A DNA stretch of 36,010 nt from Pirellulales bacterium (GTDB taxonomy: Bacteria; Planctomycetota; Planctomycetia; Pirellulales; JACPPG01), in NCBI GenBank assembly GCA_035546535.1, contig DASZWQ010000059.1, positions 1-36,010 on the forward strand. The letters are read 5' to 3'. The notes beneath the pieces were generated by a model. The model saw only the letters and a program-made list of their open reading frames with translations. It made no database searches and was not told where the DNA came from. Position numbers and translations under genes: made by a program. Positions 8,111 to 15,674 of the stretch are shown here, in pieces (positions within the stretch are counted from its first letter, which is position 1; the number at the start of each line of letters is the position of its first letter).

Positions 8111-9640
8111 ATGCAGAGCACTGCCGCAAGGACCTGGCAAGGCCGCTCATTTATCGCCGGCCACTGGCGCGATGCACGCGGCGAGGCTTTCGAGAACCTC
8201 AATCCGGCGAATACGTCTGAGGTATTGGGCGTCTACCCGCGCGGAAGCGCCACGGAAGTTGACGAGGCCGTGCGTGCAGCGCGAGCCACTTTCGATGCCT
8301 GGCGGCGCACGAGCCGCATTCGCCGCGGCGAACTGTTTTTGAACCTGGCGAACTTGATTCGTCGTGACACCGACGGGCTGGCCGCGATCCTCGCGCGCGA
8401 AAACGGCAAGGTGCTGAACGAAGCCCGGGCCGAGGTCGTCGAAGGTTTGCACATGGTCGAGTACGTCTTCGGCACGGCGCGGCAGCCGACAGGCCAGGTC
8501 ATCGATTCCGAGGTCGAGGCCAAGGATTTGTACGTGCGCCGCAAGCCGCGCGGCGTAATTGCGGTGATTACACCCTGGAACTTCCCGTTCGCCGTGCCGC
8601 TGTGGATGCTTGGCCCCAGCTTGCTCGAAGGAAACACCACGGTCTTCAAGCCCTCGGAGGAAACGCCGGAAATTGGCGAGCGCCTGGTGAAATTGTTCGA
8701 GGAGGCCGGCTTCCCAGCGGGCACGATCAACCTGGTGCACGGCGTTGGCGAGGAAGCCGGGGATGCTCTTGCGCGCCACGCCGACGTGGACGTCGTCGCC
8801 TTTACCGGCAGCTACCAGGTCGGATCGCACATCCGCCGCCTGGCCGCCGAGGCCGATCACAAATCGTGCGCCCTGGAGATGGGATCGAAAAGCGCCGTCA
8901 TTGTCTGCGAAGACGCCGACTTGCCACTGGCCGTGAACGCCGCGCTGTTGAGCGCCTTCAAGACCACCGGGCAGCGTTGCGTTTCCGCCGGGCGCATCCT
9001 GGTGCATCGCAGTCAACTGGATCGCTTCGCCGAGCAGTTTGTCGCGCAAGCCAAACGCCTGAAGTTCGGCGACCCGTTCGACCCGACCGTCTTTGCCGGC
9101 CCCATGATCAATCAGGCCGGGGTCCAGAAGGTGCTCCAGTACAACGAACTCGCAAGGCGCGAGGGAGCCAGGATTCTCCTCGACGGTGGCCGACTGACCG
9201 GTGAGCCGCATGGGCGCGGGCTGTTCCTGTCGCCCTTCGTTTATATCCAGGAGCATCGGCCGGGCGTACGCACGATTCGCGAAGAAGTGTTCGGACCGCA
9301 CGTGGCGATCATCCCCTTCGACAGCGACCAACAGGCGATCGGTATTTACAACGACACGCCGTACGGCCTGTCGATGGCCGTCATTACCGAAGACTATCGC
9401 CGCTGGCGATTGTTCCGCGACGAATGCGACTACGGCATGGGCTATGTCAACTTGCCGTGCATCGGCGCCGAGGTACATCTGCCGTTCGGCGGCGTGAAGC
9501 GGAGTGGCAATGGACAACCGTCGGCGGCGGCACTGGTCGATGCCGTGACGCACAAAACAGCATTCACGGTCAACTACGACCGCAAGATCACCATGGCCCA
9601 AGGAATGAGCGCGGAAATCACGGACGGAAAGAAATCGTAA
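8111..9640 (+). CDS. NAD(P)-dependent aldehyde dehydrogenase
   Basis: A 509-residue ALDH superfamily enzyme that oxidises an aldehyde to its acid. Key elements are PWNFP with N157, cofactor-binding K180 in FKPSEE, the FTGS loop, general base E256 in LEMGSK (usually LELGGK), nucleophile C290 in GQRC and EEVFGP. GAAGGG precedes the ATG. An aminotransferase follows 136 bases downstream on the same strand, so the pair may remove an amino group and then oxidise the resulting semialdehyde, as in GABA, lysine or other omega-amino acid breakdown. The precise substrate cannot be fixed: succinate-semialdehyde, aminoadipate-semialdehyde and betaine-aldehyde enzymes share these motifs. A hairpin-rich element sits between the two genes. 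Confidence 0.93.
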   Translation: MQSTAARTWQGRSFIAGHWRDARGEAFENLNPANTSEVLGVYPRGSATEVDEAVRAARATFDAWRRTSRIRRGELFLNLANLIRRDTDGLAAILARENGKVLNEARAEVVEGLHMVEYVFGTARQPTGQVIDSEVEAKDLYVRRKPRGVIAVITPWNFPFAVPLWMLGPSLLEGNTTVFKPSEETPEIGERLVKLFEEAGFPAGTINLVHGVGEEAGDALARHADVDVVAFTGSYQVGSHIRRLAAEADHKSCALEMGSKSAVIVCEDADLPLAVNAALLSAFKTTGQRCVSAGRILVHRSQLDRFAEQFVAQAKRLKFGDPFDPTVFAGPMINQAGVQKVLQYNELARREGARILLDGGRLTGEPHGRGLFLSPFVYIQEHRPGVRTIREEVFGPHVAIIPFDSDQQAIGIYNDTPYGLSMAVITEDYRRWRLFRDECDYGMGYVNLPCIGAEVHLPFGGVKRSGNGQPSAAALVDAVTHKTAFTVNYDRKITMAQGMSAEITDGKKS

Positions 9641-9664
9641 ACAGCTTTAGGCGAAAGTGGGTAT

Positions 9665-9742
9665 GGGTGCCACTGTTGGCCTGCCCAACAGTGCCTGTCC
9701 CATCGCGGTTTTGCACGGGTGGACAAGCCACCCGTGGCACCC
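9665..9742. repeat. compound palindromic element (two hairpins inside terminal inverted repeats)
   Basis: Hairpin 1 pairs CACTGTTGG (9671-9679) with CCAACAGTG (9685-9693) around a 5-base loop. Hairpin 2 pairs CACGGGTGG (9714-9722) with CCACCCGTG (9728-9736), also around a 5-base loop. Both lie inside an 8-base inverted repeat, GGGTGCCA (9665-9672) and TGGCACCC (9735-9742). The unit fills most of the gap between the dehydrogenase and the aminotransferase and stops 34 bases before the latter's ATG. It looks like a REP-type mobile palindrome and has no T-run. Confidence 0.8.
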
Positions 9743-9775
9743 TCACCCAGACGTGAGTCAAAGGGAGGATCGATC

Positions 9776-11077
9776 ATGCGTTCCACGATCACCACCACCC
9801 CGAACGTTGCTCGTCCGGTTTTGTTGACGTCTCTACCGGGCCCCAAGGCCGCGGCCTGGATTGCGCGCGACGACCAGGTGCTATCTCCCTCCTACACCCG
9901 GGCGTATCCGCTGGTCGCGGCCCGCGGCAACGGCTGCACGATCGAGGACATCGATGGCAACCTGTTCCTGGATTTCACGGCCGGCATTGCCGTCACGGCC
10001 ACGGGTCATTGCCATCCCGACGTCACGGCGGCCATCGTCGACCAGGCCGGTAAGCTCTTGCACATGTCGGGCACCGACTTTTATTACACTCCCGAAATCG
10101 AACTTGCCGAACGATTGGCGCGACTGGCGCCAGGTCCGCAACCCAAGCGCGTCTTCTTCACCAACAGCGGCGCCGAATCGGTCGAGGCCGCACTGAAGCT
10201 GGCGCGCTACCATACGCGGCGGCAGCGTGTGATCGCCTGCCAGGGAGCCTTTCACGGCCGGACGTTCGGCGCCATGTCGCTCGGCGGCTCAAAGGCGATT
10301 CATCAGCGCGGCTTCGGGCCGCTGGTGCCGGGCGTGCATCGGATCCCCTTCAATTGCGACCAGGCGTTACTCGAGGAGCAATTCCGCACCGTTTGTCCGG
10401 CCGACGAGGTCGCGGCCATTTTTGTCGAGCCGATCCAAGGCGAAGGGGGCTACCGGTTGCCGGATGCCGATTTCCTGCCGATGCTCAGGCGCGTCTGTGA
10501 CGAACACGGCATCTTGCTCGTGGCCGATGAAGTGCAGTCGGGCATGGGCCGCACCGGCAAGATGTTCGCCATCGAGCATTTTGGCGTCACGCCCGACGTG
10601 GTCTGCCTGGCCAAAGGCTTGGCCAGCGGCTTGCCGCTGGGAGCGATCGTCGCCAAGGCGGATCTGATGGACTGGCCCTCGGGCAGTCATGCGTCGACGT
10701 TCGGCGGCAATCCCGTCTGCTGCCGAGCGGCGCTCGCGACCATCGACTTGCTCGAACATGAATACATGCAGAACGCTACCGAGCGCGGCCGGCAATTGCT
10801 GGTCGGCCTCCAGCGGCTCGCCGAAAAGGAACCGATGCTGGCCAGCCCACGCGGGCTGGGGCTGATGGTCGCCGTCGACGTGACGCACAACGGCCATCTC
10901 GACCCTGGCCGACGTGATGCGATCGTCGAGGCAGCGTTCCATCGCGGCCTGTTGCTCTTGGGTTGCGGAAAAGCGGCTGTGCGATTCTGCCCCGGCCTAT
11001 GCGTCACGGCAGCGCAGATCGAAAGCGCGCTCGAGATACTGGCCGATGCGTGCGGGGATGCCGCTGCTGCGGCTTAG
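9776..11077 (+). CDS. class III PLP-dependent aminotransferase (GabT/ArgD-like)
   Basis: A 433-residue fold-type I aminotransferase. Signatures in order are SGAESVEAALKLAR, FHGRTFGAMSL, VEPIQGEGGY, DEVQSGMGRTGK with pyridoxal-binding D251, and the Schiff-base lysine K280 in LAKGLASGLPLGA. GGGAGGA lies 7 bases before ATG 9776, which favours this start over an upstream in-frame ATG at 9719 that falls inside the repeat. Enzymes of this class move amino groups from omega-amino acids (GABA, ornithine, acetylornithine, lysine) to 2-oxoglutarate. Pairing with the upstream aldehyde dehydrogenase points to catabolism of an omega-amino acid rather than arginine synthesis, but that is inference. Confidence 0.92.
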   Translation: MRSTITTTPNVARPVLLTSLPGPKAAAWIARDDQVLSPSYTRAYPLVAARGNGCTIEDIDGNLFLDFTAGIAVTATGHCHPDVTAAIVDQAGKLLHMSGTDFYYTPEIELAERLARLAPGPQPKRVFFTNSGAESVEAALKLARYHTRRQRVIACQGAFHGRTFGAMSLGGSKAIHQRGFGPLVPGVHRIPFNCDQALLEEQFRTVCPADEVAAIFVEPIQGEGGYRLPDADFLPMLRRVCDEHGILLVADEVQSGMGRTGKMFAIEHFGVTPDVVCLAKGLASGLPLGAIVAKADLMDWPSGSHASTFGGNPVCCRAALATIDLLEHEYMQNATERGRQLLVGLQRLAEKEPMLASPRGLGLMVAVDVTHNGHLDPGRRDAIVEAAFHRGLLLLGCGKAAVRFCPGLCVTAAQIESALEILADACGDAAAAA

Positions 11078-11079
11078 TT

Positions 11080-11201
11080 GGCAGAGGGCAGCGGGCAGAG
11101 GGCAGTAAAATACAGGGAATGCCGGAATGCTTTCGTAGCGCGACGGAAATTATCAACGTCTGCATTAACTGCCGTCTGCCTGCTGCCCGCTGCCCGCTGC
11201 C
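11080..11201. repeat. inverted pair of GGCAGNN heptamer arrays
   Basis: The left arm (11080-11105) is 3.7 tandem copies of a heptamer beginning GGCAG (GGCAGAG, GGCAGCG, GGCAGAG, GGCAG). The right arm (11169-11201) is 4.7 copies of the same heptamer on the other strand. A 63-base, more AT-rich spacer separates them. The arms can pair over about 26 bases with few mismatches, giving a long hairpin that fills the convergent gap between the aminotransferase and the isomerase-like gene. It could stop transcription in both directions. Confidence 0.85.
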
Positions 11202-11213
11202 TACTTTTTCCGC

Positions 11214-11969
11214 TTACAGCAGGCTCTCCAGCAGCAGCCGCATCTTGCGCATTTCGGCCATGTGATCGACGCCCGACTCGGGCTCTTCCAGGATGTTGAC
11301 GCACAGCGCGCGGTTATAGCGGAACTTTCCGAGCTGCGTCACCAGGCGGCCGTACTCGATCTCTCCCTGCCCGACGCGGACTTGCAGCTTGTCCTTGGTC
11401 GTATCGCGCAGCTGCAGGTGGATCACGTACTTGAAGATCGCGTCGTAATTGCCGCCCTTGTTCGGGCCGTAGACGAAGTGGCTTGGGTCGAGCGTAATGC
11501 CAAGCCCTTTGACGTTGTCGCACATCACCATGGCGGTGCTGGGGTCCTGGCTCATGCGGCCCGTCTCGGTCTTCAGGCCGACCTGCACTCCGTCCAGGGA
11601 GCCGATGCGCACCAATTCGCGCAGCCGCTCGATTTCGGCATTGAAGGGGGTTCCCAGCTCGCCGGATCGCACCGTGATCGCGACCACCTTCGTGGCTTTG
11701 GCCAGCTTGCAGCAGGCCGAGAATTGCTCGTAGTACTGGTCCCCTTCGGCGTCCATATCGACGATGTACGCCACGGGTGTCAGCCGATGTGTCTCGCGAC
11801 AAGCGGCGATCGCCGCCTCGAGATCGGCAAGAACTTGCGAGGGCTTGAGCTGATTGCCGCTCTCGATGAGCGCGATTTCGACGCGGTTATATTCCAGGTC
11901 GACCAGCCGCTGGAGGGCCGCGTCCAGGGGGAGATCAGCAAAGCACTCGGTCGACGCAGCGACAAACAC
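11214..11969 (-). CDS. sugar phosphate isomerase/epimerase-like TIM-barrel protein
   Basis: A protein of about 251 residues from the AP-endonuclease-2 / xylose-isomerase-like superfamily. It begins VFVAASTECFADLPL and has barrel-strand features: VEIALIESGNQ, LTPVAYIVDMD, VQVGLKTETGRM, LGITLDPSHFVYG and VIHLQLRDTTKD. The acidic and histidine residues in these strands (E in KTETG, D and H in LDPSHF, H in VIHLQLRD) are those that usually bind the metal. AAAGGAG at 11984-11978 sits 8 bases before a GTG at 11969, which I take as the start; in-frame ATGs at 11996 and 12026 are alternatives. Substrate is unknown. The gene is divergent from sppA. Confidence 0.8.
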   Translation of the reverse strand: MFVAASTECFADLPLDAALQRLVDLEYNRVEIALIESGNQLKPSQVLADLEAAIAACRETHRLTPVAYIVDMDAEGDQYYEQFSACCKLAKATKVVAITVRSGELGTPFNAEIERLRELVRIGSLDGVQVGLKTETGRMSQDPSTAMVMCDNVKGLGITLDPSHFVYGPNKGGNYDAIFKYVIHLQLRDTTKDKLQVRVGQGEIEYGRLVTQLGKFRYNRALCVNILEEPESGVDHMAEMRKMRLLLESLL

Positions 11970-11977
11970 AGGGGCCA

Positions 11978-11984
11978 CTCCTTT
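11978..11984 (-). promoter_or_regulatory. ribosome binding site that sets a GTG start
   Basis: AAAGGAG on the minus strand, 8 bases upstream of GTG 11969. Upstream ATG candidates have no comparable site. Confidence 0.5.
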
Positions 11985-12185
11985 GTGTGGAAGCATCGAG
12001 CCAGAGGCAGCGCGATCGAAATACACCGCGCGAGCATGCTGGCATCTGTCGGGGCCGACGGCTCTTCCGTGGACGACTGTGCCGCGGACCCCAATAATTC
12101 ACCTTCAAACGCTGCCGTAGCTTACTGCCCCGGGCCGTCGGCTGGCAACACCCCTGAGTCGTGCAATCGGCCTCGGGCACCGATT

Positions 12186-12193
12186 GCTATAAT
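12186..12193 (+). promoter_or_regulatory. extended -10 element upstream of sppA
   Basis: The consensus hexamer TATAAT (12188-12193) is preceded by TGC, starting at 12185, forming an extended -10. No good -35 element is seen at the right distance. The start of transcription would be near 12200, about 64 bases before the sppA ATG. Confidence 0.55.
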
Positions 12194-12263
12194 GCGCTCG
12201 CGATTCGATCAAGTCGGTGACCGGTGTAAGAACGCTAGCCGTCCGGCGCGAGAAGGAGAAGGA

Positions 12264-13343
12264 ATGAGTTCCGAAGATCTTTCACATAGGCCCACCCCTT
12301 ACCCCGTGCCGCCGACCACCGAGCGCATCATCGTCACGGCGCCGCCTCCGCGGCGCAGCTTGCTGGGGACACTGGGACGCGTGCTTTTTTTCCTGTTCCT
12401 GGTCCTGCCCGGCATCCTCGTCGCACTCTTGGTCGTGGGAACGTTGGCGTCGCTCACCGGTAACGTCGAGACCGGTGTCGCTGAGCACTACCATTCCCTT
12501 TCGAAAACCGCCACGGACAAGATCGCGATCATCACCGTCGACGGCGCGATCATCAGTGGCGAAGGCTTCATCAAGAAGCAGATCGATCACGTTCGCGACG
12601 ATAAAAGCGTAAAGGCCGTGGTGCTGCGCGTGAACTCGCCCGGCGGCACCGTGACGGCCAGTGATTACCTGTACCATCACCTGCGCAAGATGCTCGAAGA
12701 GCGCAAGATTCCGATGGTCGTCAGCATGGGCGGCATCGCCGCCAGCGGCGGATATTACATCGCCATGGCCGTCGGCGGCGGCGAGAACGTCATCTTTGCC
12801 GAGCCCACCACGTGGACGGGGTCAATCGGCGTGATCATTCCGCATTACAACGTCGCGGGCCTGATGAAGACGTGGGAAGTCGAAGAGGATTCGATCAAAA
12901 GTGGTCCACTCAAGCAGATGGGAACGCCCACACGCCCGATGACCGCCGAAGAGCGCGAGATTTTCCAGCATCTGGTCGACGACAGCTTTCAGCGTTTCCA
13001 GGACATCGTGAAATATGGCCGGCCGGCTCTGGCGACGGATGCCGAAAAGCTCGCCAAGGTGACTACGGGCCAGGTCTTTACCACGAATCAGGCCGTCGCT
13101 AACGGACTTGTGGACCAAGAGGGCTACATCGAAGAGGCCATCGATCGCGCCGCCGAGCTGGCAGGGCTATCGCGCACGAGCGCCAAAGCCGTTCGATACA
13201 AATCGCACGGCGGATTCCTGTCGATGCCGTTTTCGGCCGAAGCGCGCCCGACCTTGGACCTTGCCTCGTTGATTGACCTGGCGTCACCGCGGGCGTATTT
13301 CCTCTGCACCTGGCAATTGCCACTGGCGGCACAGCAGCGGTAA
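12264..13343 (+). CDS. sppA: signal peptide peptidase SppA (family S49)
   Basis: A 359-residue membrane-anchored serine protease that degrades signal peptides left after export. A proline-rich cytoplasmic N-terminus is followed by one membrane helix (about 39-65). The S49 core carries LRVNSPGGT, nucleophile S161 in GIAASGGYYIA, TWTGSIGV and the lysine region IKSGPLKQMGTP (K212 or K217 as the general base). The length matches the short, single-domain SppA type, which works as an oligomer. AGAAGGAGAAGG upstream fixes ATG 12264; the same frame runs open much further upstream but that part is antisense to the isomerase-like gene. Its stop lies 4 bases from the stop of the convergent exported-protein gene. 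Confidence 0.93.
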   Translation: MSSEDLSHRPTPYPVPPTTERIIVTAPPPRRSLLGTLGRVLFFLFLVLPGILVALLVVGTLASLTGNVETGVAEHYHSLSKTATDKIAIITVDGAIISGEGFIKKQIDHVRDDKSVKAVVLRVNSPGGTVTASDYLYHHLRKMLEERKIPMVVSMGGIAASGGYYIAMAVGGGENVIFAEPTTWTGSIGVIIPHYNVAGLMKTWEVEEDSIKSGPLKQMGTPTRPMTAEEREIFQHLVDDSFQRFQDIVKYGRPALATDAEKLAKVTTGQVFTTNQAVANGLVDQEGYIEEAIDRAAELAGLSRTSAKAVRYKSHGGFLSMPFSAEARPTLDLASLIDLASPRAYFLCTWQLPLAAQQR

Positions 13344-13347
13344 CACG

Positions 13348-14244
13348 TCAGGGATTGTCCGTATCCGTCTTTTCGCCATCGCGCCGATTGGTGCCGTGCG
13401 GCCGGCCGCCCGATCGCTCGCGGCCGCTGTCGCCCGCTTTCGCGCGATGCTCGCGCCACAGGTGAACCAGTTCGCGCTGCATCTGCTCGGGTGGTAGGGC
13501 CCGCAGGTAGGAGCGCTCGCTGTCCGTAAGATTGTTCTTGAAGAGGTCGTGCAATTCGCCCGGACTGGGCCGGCGGAAGCCGCCACGACGGTCACCGCTC
13601 CAGCCAGGCATGCGGGCTTGAAAGATCCAGCCGCGCATGAGCCGCCGCTGCTCTTCTTCGGTTTGCGCCTGATCGAGCATCTGCTGCGCGGGTTCCGAGA
13701 GTCCGCTGCGCAGCTCGGCGAGCTCGTCGGCAGTGACCGTGGGTGGCCGGCCTTCGCGTTGTGCCTCGCCCCATCGCTTTTGCAAATCGTATTTGGCGAG
13801 CCAGGCGTTCAGCACCTTGACATCCGCAGGATCGAGTCGGTTGCGCCTGCCCTGCGATTGCGCACCGCGCAATTCGTCGATGCGTTTCAGCCGCTCTTCG
13901 GCCGGCAAGGCCGAGAGCATAATCCGCTGGCTCGACGGCAACTCGCTGAGCCAGTCCTGATAACCCTGCATGGTTTTCAGCAACTCGTCGCGCTGCGGAT
14001 CGGCTTCGATCTCTTCCCACAGCGTACGCAACCGCTGCTGTTCCGCGCGGTCGAGCCGCCGGAAGCGCTCGTAATTCTGGGCAAGCTGCTCGCGCTCCTG
14101 CGGGTCCATTTGCTCGACGTGGGCGCGGCGCTCGGCAAGCGATTCATCAGCCCTGGCGGTCATCGGGCCTGCGCCCATCAAAGACAGCGCGACTGCCGGC
14201 AAACCAAGCCGGAGGGCGACGCTTGTTTTCGGCCTAGCCGTCAT
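13348..14244 (-). CDS. exported helical protein of unknown function, third gene of the sigma-factor operon
   Basis: I do not recognise a named family with certainty. The 298-residue product begins with a signal peptide (LGLPAVALSLMGAGPMTARA). The mature part is highly charged, almost entirely helical and rich in Arg, Gln and Glu. It has several short units that resemble each other: DPQEREQLAQNYERFRRLD, LPSSQRIMLSALPAEER, LTDSERSYLRALPPEQ. These look like DUF3106-type or heavy-metal-sensor-like helical segments. It ends in a basic, disordered tail (RSGGRPHGTNRRDGE). The start ATG overlaps the anti-sigma gene by 11 bases with AGGAG 7 bases upstream, so translation is probably coupled. A periplasmic partner of the anti-sigma factor is plausible but not shown. 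Confidence 0.75.
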   Translation of the reverse strand: MTARPKTSVALRLGLPAVALSLMGAGPMTARADESLAERRAHVEQMDPQEREQLAQNYERFRRLDRAEQQRLRTLWEEIEADPQRDELLKTMQGYQDWLSELPSSQRIMLSALPAEERLKRIDELRGAQSQGRRNRLDPADVKVLNAWLAKYDLQKRWGEAQREGRPPTVTADELAELRSGLSEPAQQMLDQAQTEEEQRRLMRGWIFQARMPGWSGDRRGGFRRPSPGELHDLFKNNLTDSERSYLRALPPEQMQRELVHLWREHRAKAGDSGRERSGGRPHGTNRRDGEKTDTDNP

Positions 14245-14743
14245 GCTTAGGCTCCTGCGGTTGGAAATCGCGGGATTGCAACATGCGCAAGAACTCGATG
14301 TCCTCGACGGCGCGATACTGGTCGAGGTTCTCGACCACGGGCAAGTCGCGCAGCAATTGTTCGTCCGCCCGATCGCCAATCACGGCAACGGCGAAAAAGC
14401 CGGCCGCCGCGGCCACGGCCATCAGTCCGGCGGCAATGAGCCAGGCGCGGCGCTTATGGCGCGGCGCCTCGGCCTGGATCGCCACGAGATCCTCTTCGGC
14501 CTTCAGGGCGATCATCTCGACGGTCGAACGCGTAAACGATTCGTCGACCTGCGTGCGGGGCAACTCCTCGAGCAATTGCCAACTCCGCTCCAATTGCCAG
14601 ACCTCCTCGCGGATGCGCGGATCGGCGGCCAGCGCCTCCTCGACACGGCGTGCTTCCTGGCTGTCCAATTCGCCGTCGAGGTAGCCGACGAGCTGTTGTT
14701 CCAGCTCCGGCCCGCCGTCGTCGGAAAGGGGTTTCTCGCTCAT
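14234..14743 (-). CDS. membrane-bound anti-sigma factor without zinc ligands
   Basis: A 169-residue single-pass protein. The cytoplasmic N-terminus has the helical anti-sigma signature LVGYLDGELDSQEARRVEEAL followed by DPRIREEVWQLERSW, but lacks the HxxxCxxC zinc motif of the ZAS class. A membrane helix follows at about 101-123 (LIAAGLMAVAAAAGFFAVAVI), then a short outer segment of about 45 residues. It starts 4 bases after the ECF sigma stop, so the two are co-translated. Such proteins hold the cognate sigma at the membrane until a signal releases it. The role is inferred from position, topology and the N-terminal motif; the inducing signal is unknown. Confidence 0.82.
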   Translation of the reverse strand: MSEKPLSDDGGPELEQQLVGYLDGELDSQEARRVEEALAADPRIREEVWQLERSWQLLEELPRTQVDESFTRSTVEMIALKAEEDLVAIQAEAPRHKRRAWLIAAGLMAVAAAAGFFAVAVIGDRADEQLLRDLPVVENLDQYRAVEDIEFLRMLQSRDFQPQEPKHDG

Positions 14744-14747
14744 CGAC

Positions 14748-15389
14748 TCATTCCGCGGCGGGACGGTCCCCGCGCTCGAGGTAAGGCTCCAACACTTCTT
14801 TCAAGTTCAGGCGCGCTCGCGAGAGCAGCGACTTAATCGCCTCTTGCGACATGTCCATCGTTTCGGCGATGTCGGCGTAGCTCATGTTCTCGAATTTGCT
14901 CAGCAGTACGGCCATCCGCTGCCGTTCGTTCAGCGCCTCGATGGCCAGTCGCACGACTTCACGCATTTCGGCTTTGTCCAATTGCCGTGCCGGCATCAGG
15001 CCGCTGGCGGCCTGGGCCAATTGATCCAGGCGGTTGCCGCCGGAGCTGCTGCCGTCGCTCACCGAAAGGCTTACTTCGCGACGTCGTGAACGCGACCGGC
15101 GGGCGTTTGCCGCCACGTTGTTGGCGATCGTGAACAGCCACGTCGAGAACTTGGCGCCTGGCACGTACCGCTTGCGCGAGCGGTAAACGCGCAGGAAGAC
15201 CTCTTGCGCCAGGTCCTCGGCCTGGTCTCGGCCGCCGACCAGATGATCCAAAACCGTCACCAGGCGGTTCTGATACCGGAGCATCAATTCTTCAAAGGCT
15301 GCCGCGCTGTCATTGCGCACCTCCAGCATCAGCCGCACGTCCGGATCGCGCAGCTCGTAGCCGTCGGGCGAATGATCGCTAGTCGCCAA
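14748..15389 (-). CDS. ECF (RpoE-like) RNA polymerase sigma factor
   Basis: A 213-residue extracytoplasmic-function sigma factor. Region 2 spans about 25-100, with the core-binding and -10 reading helices (DQAEDLAQEVFLRVYRS, STWLFTIANNVAANARR). A flexible Ser/Gly-rich linker separates it from region 4 at about 145-200, with the helix-turn-helix FENMSYADIAETMDMSQEAIKSLLSRAR. The start is a TTG at 15389, preceded by GAGGGG at 5 bases. It heads a compact operon with the anti-sigma factor and the exported helical protein, so the three form one envelope-signal circuit. ECF factors often control their own promoter, but I could not pick a matching promoter in the 285 bases upstream. Confidence 0.93.
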   Translation of the reverse strand: MATSDHSPDGYELRDPDVRLMLEVRNDSAAAFEELMLRYQNRLVTVLDHLVGGRDQAEDLAQEVFLRVYRSRKRYVPGAKFSTWLFTIANNVAANARRSRSRRREVSLSVSDGSSSGGNRLDQLAQAASGLMPARQLDKAEMREVVRLAIEALNERQRMAVLLSKFENMSYADIAETMDMSQEAIKSLLSRARLNLKEVLEPYLERGDRPAAE

Positions 15390-15674
15390 CCGTGCCCCTC
15401 ACGTCACGAAAAAAAGCATTTGTCGCTCGACACGCTTCGTAAGACCTTTGGTCAGCGAAGCCTTGAGCACGTCACCTCTCATGCGTCTCATTCAGCATAC
15501 GCTCGTTCGGCACCATTCGCAGCATCGCTGTTTGCCGCAAATTCGCCGCTGGTCGCAATTCGAAGGCACTTGCCAGGCCTCAAAAGATCTAACCCCGCCA
15601 GTGAAAGAGGGTTTCTGGCGCCCTTGGCACAGGCGAATTCGACAATTCAAGTCCGGCGTTATAGGTGACGTCAC

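Noticed and set aside
8147..9601. 484-residue frame antisense to the aldehyde dehydrogenase
   Set aside because: It is a mirror frame of a GC-rich gene; the sense protein has all ALDH catalytic motifs.
11262..12263. Upstream extension of the sppA frame
   Set aside because: It is antisense to the isomerase-like gene, has no SppA homology and a strong ribosome binding site supports ATG 12264.
15410..15440. Possible partial copy of the 5245-type repeat (GAAAAAAAGCAT)
   Set aside because: Only the A-rich core matches; there is no stem.
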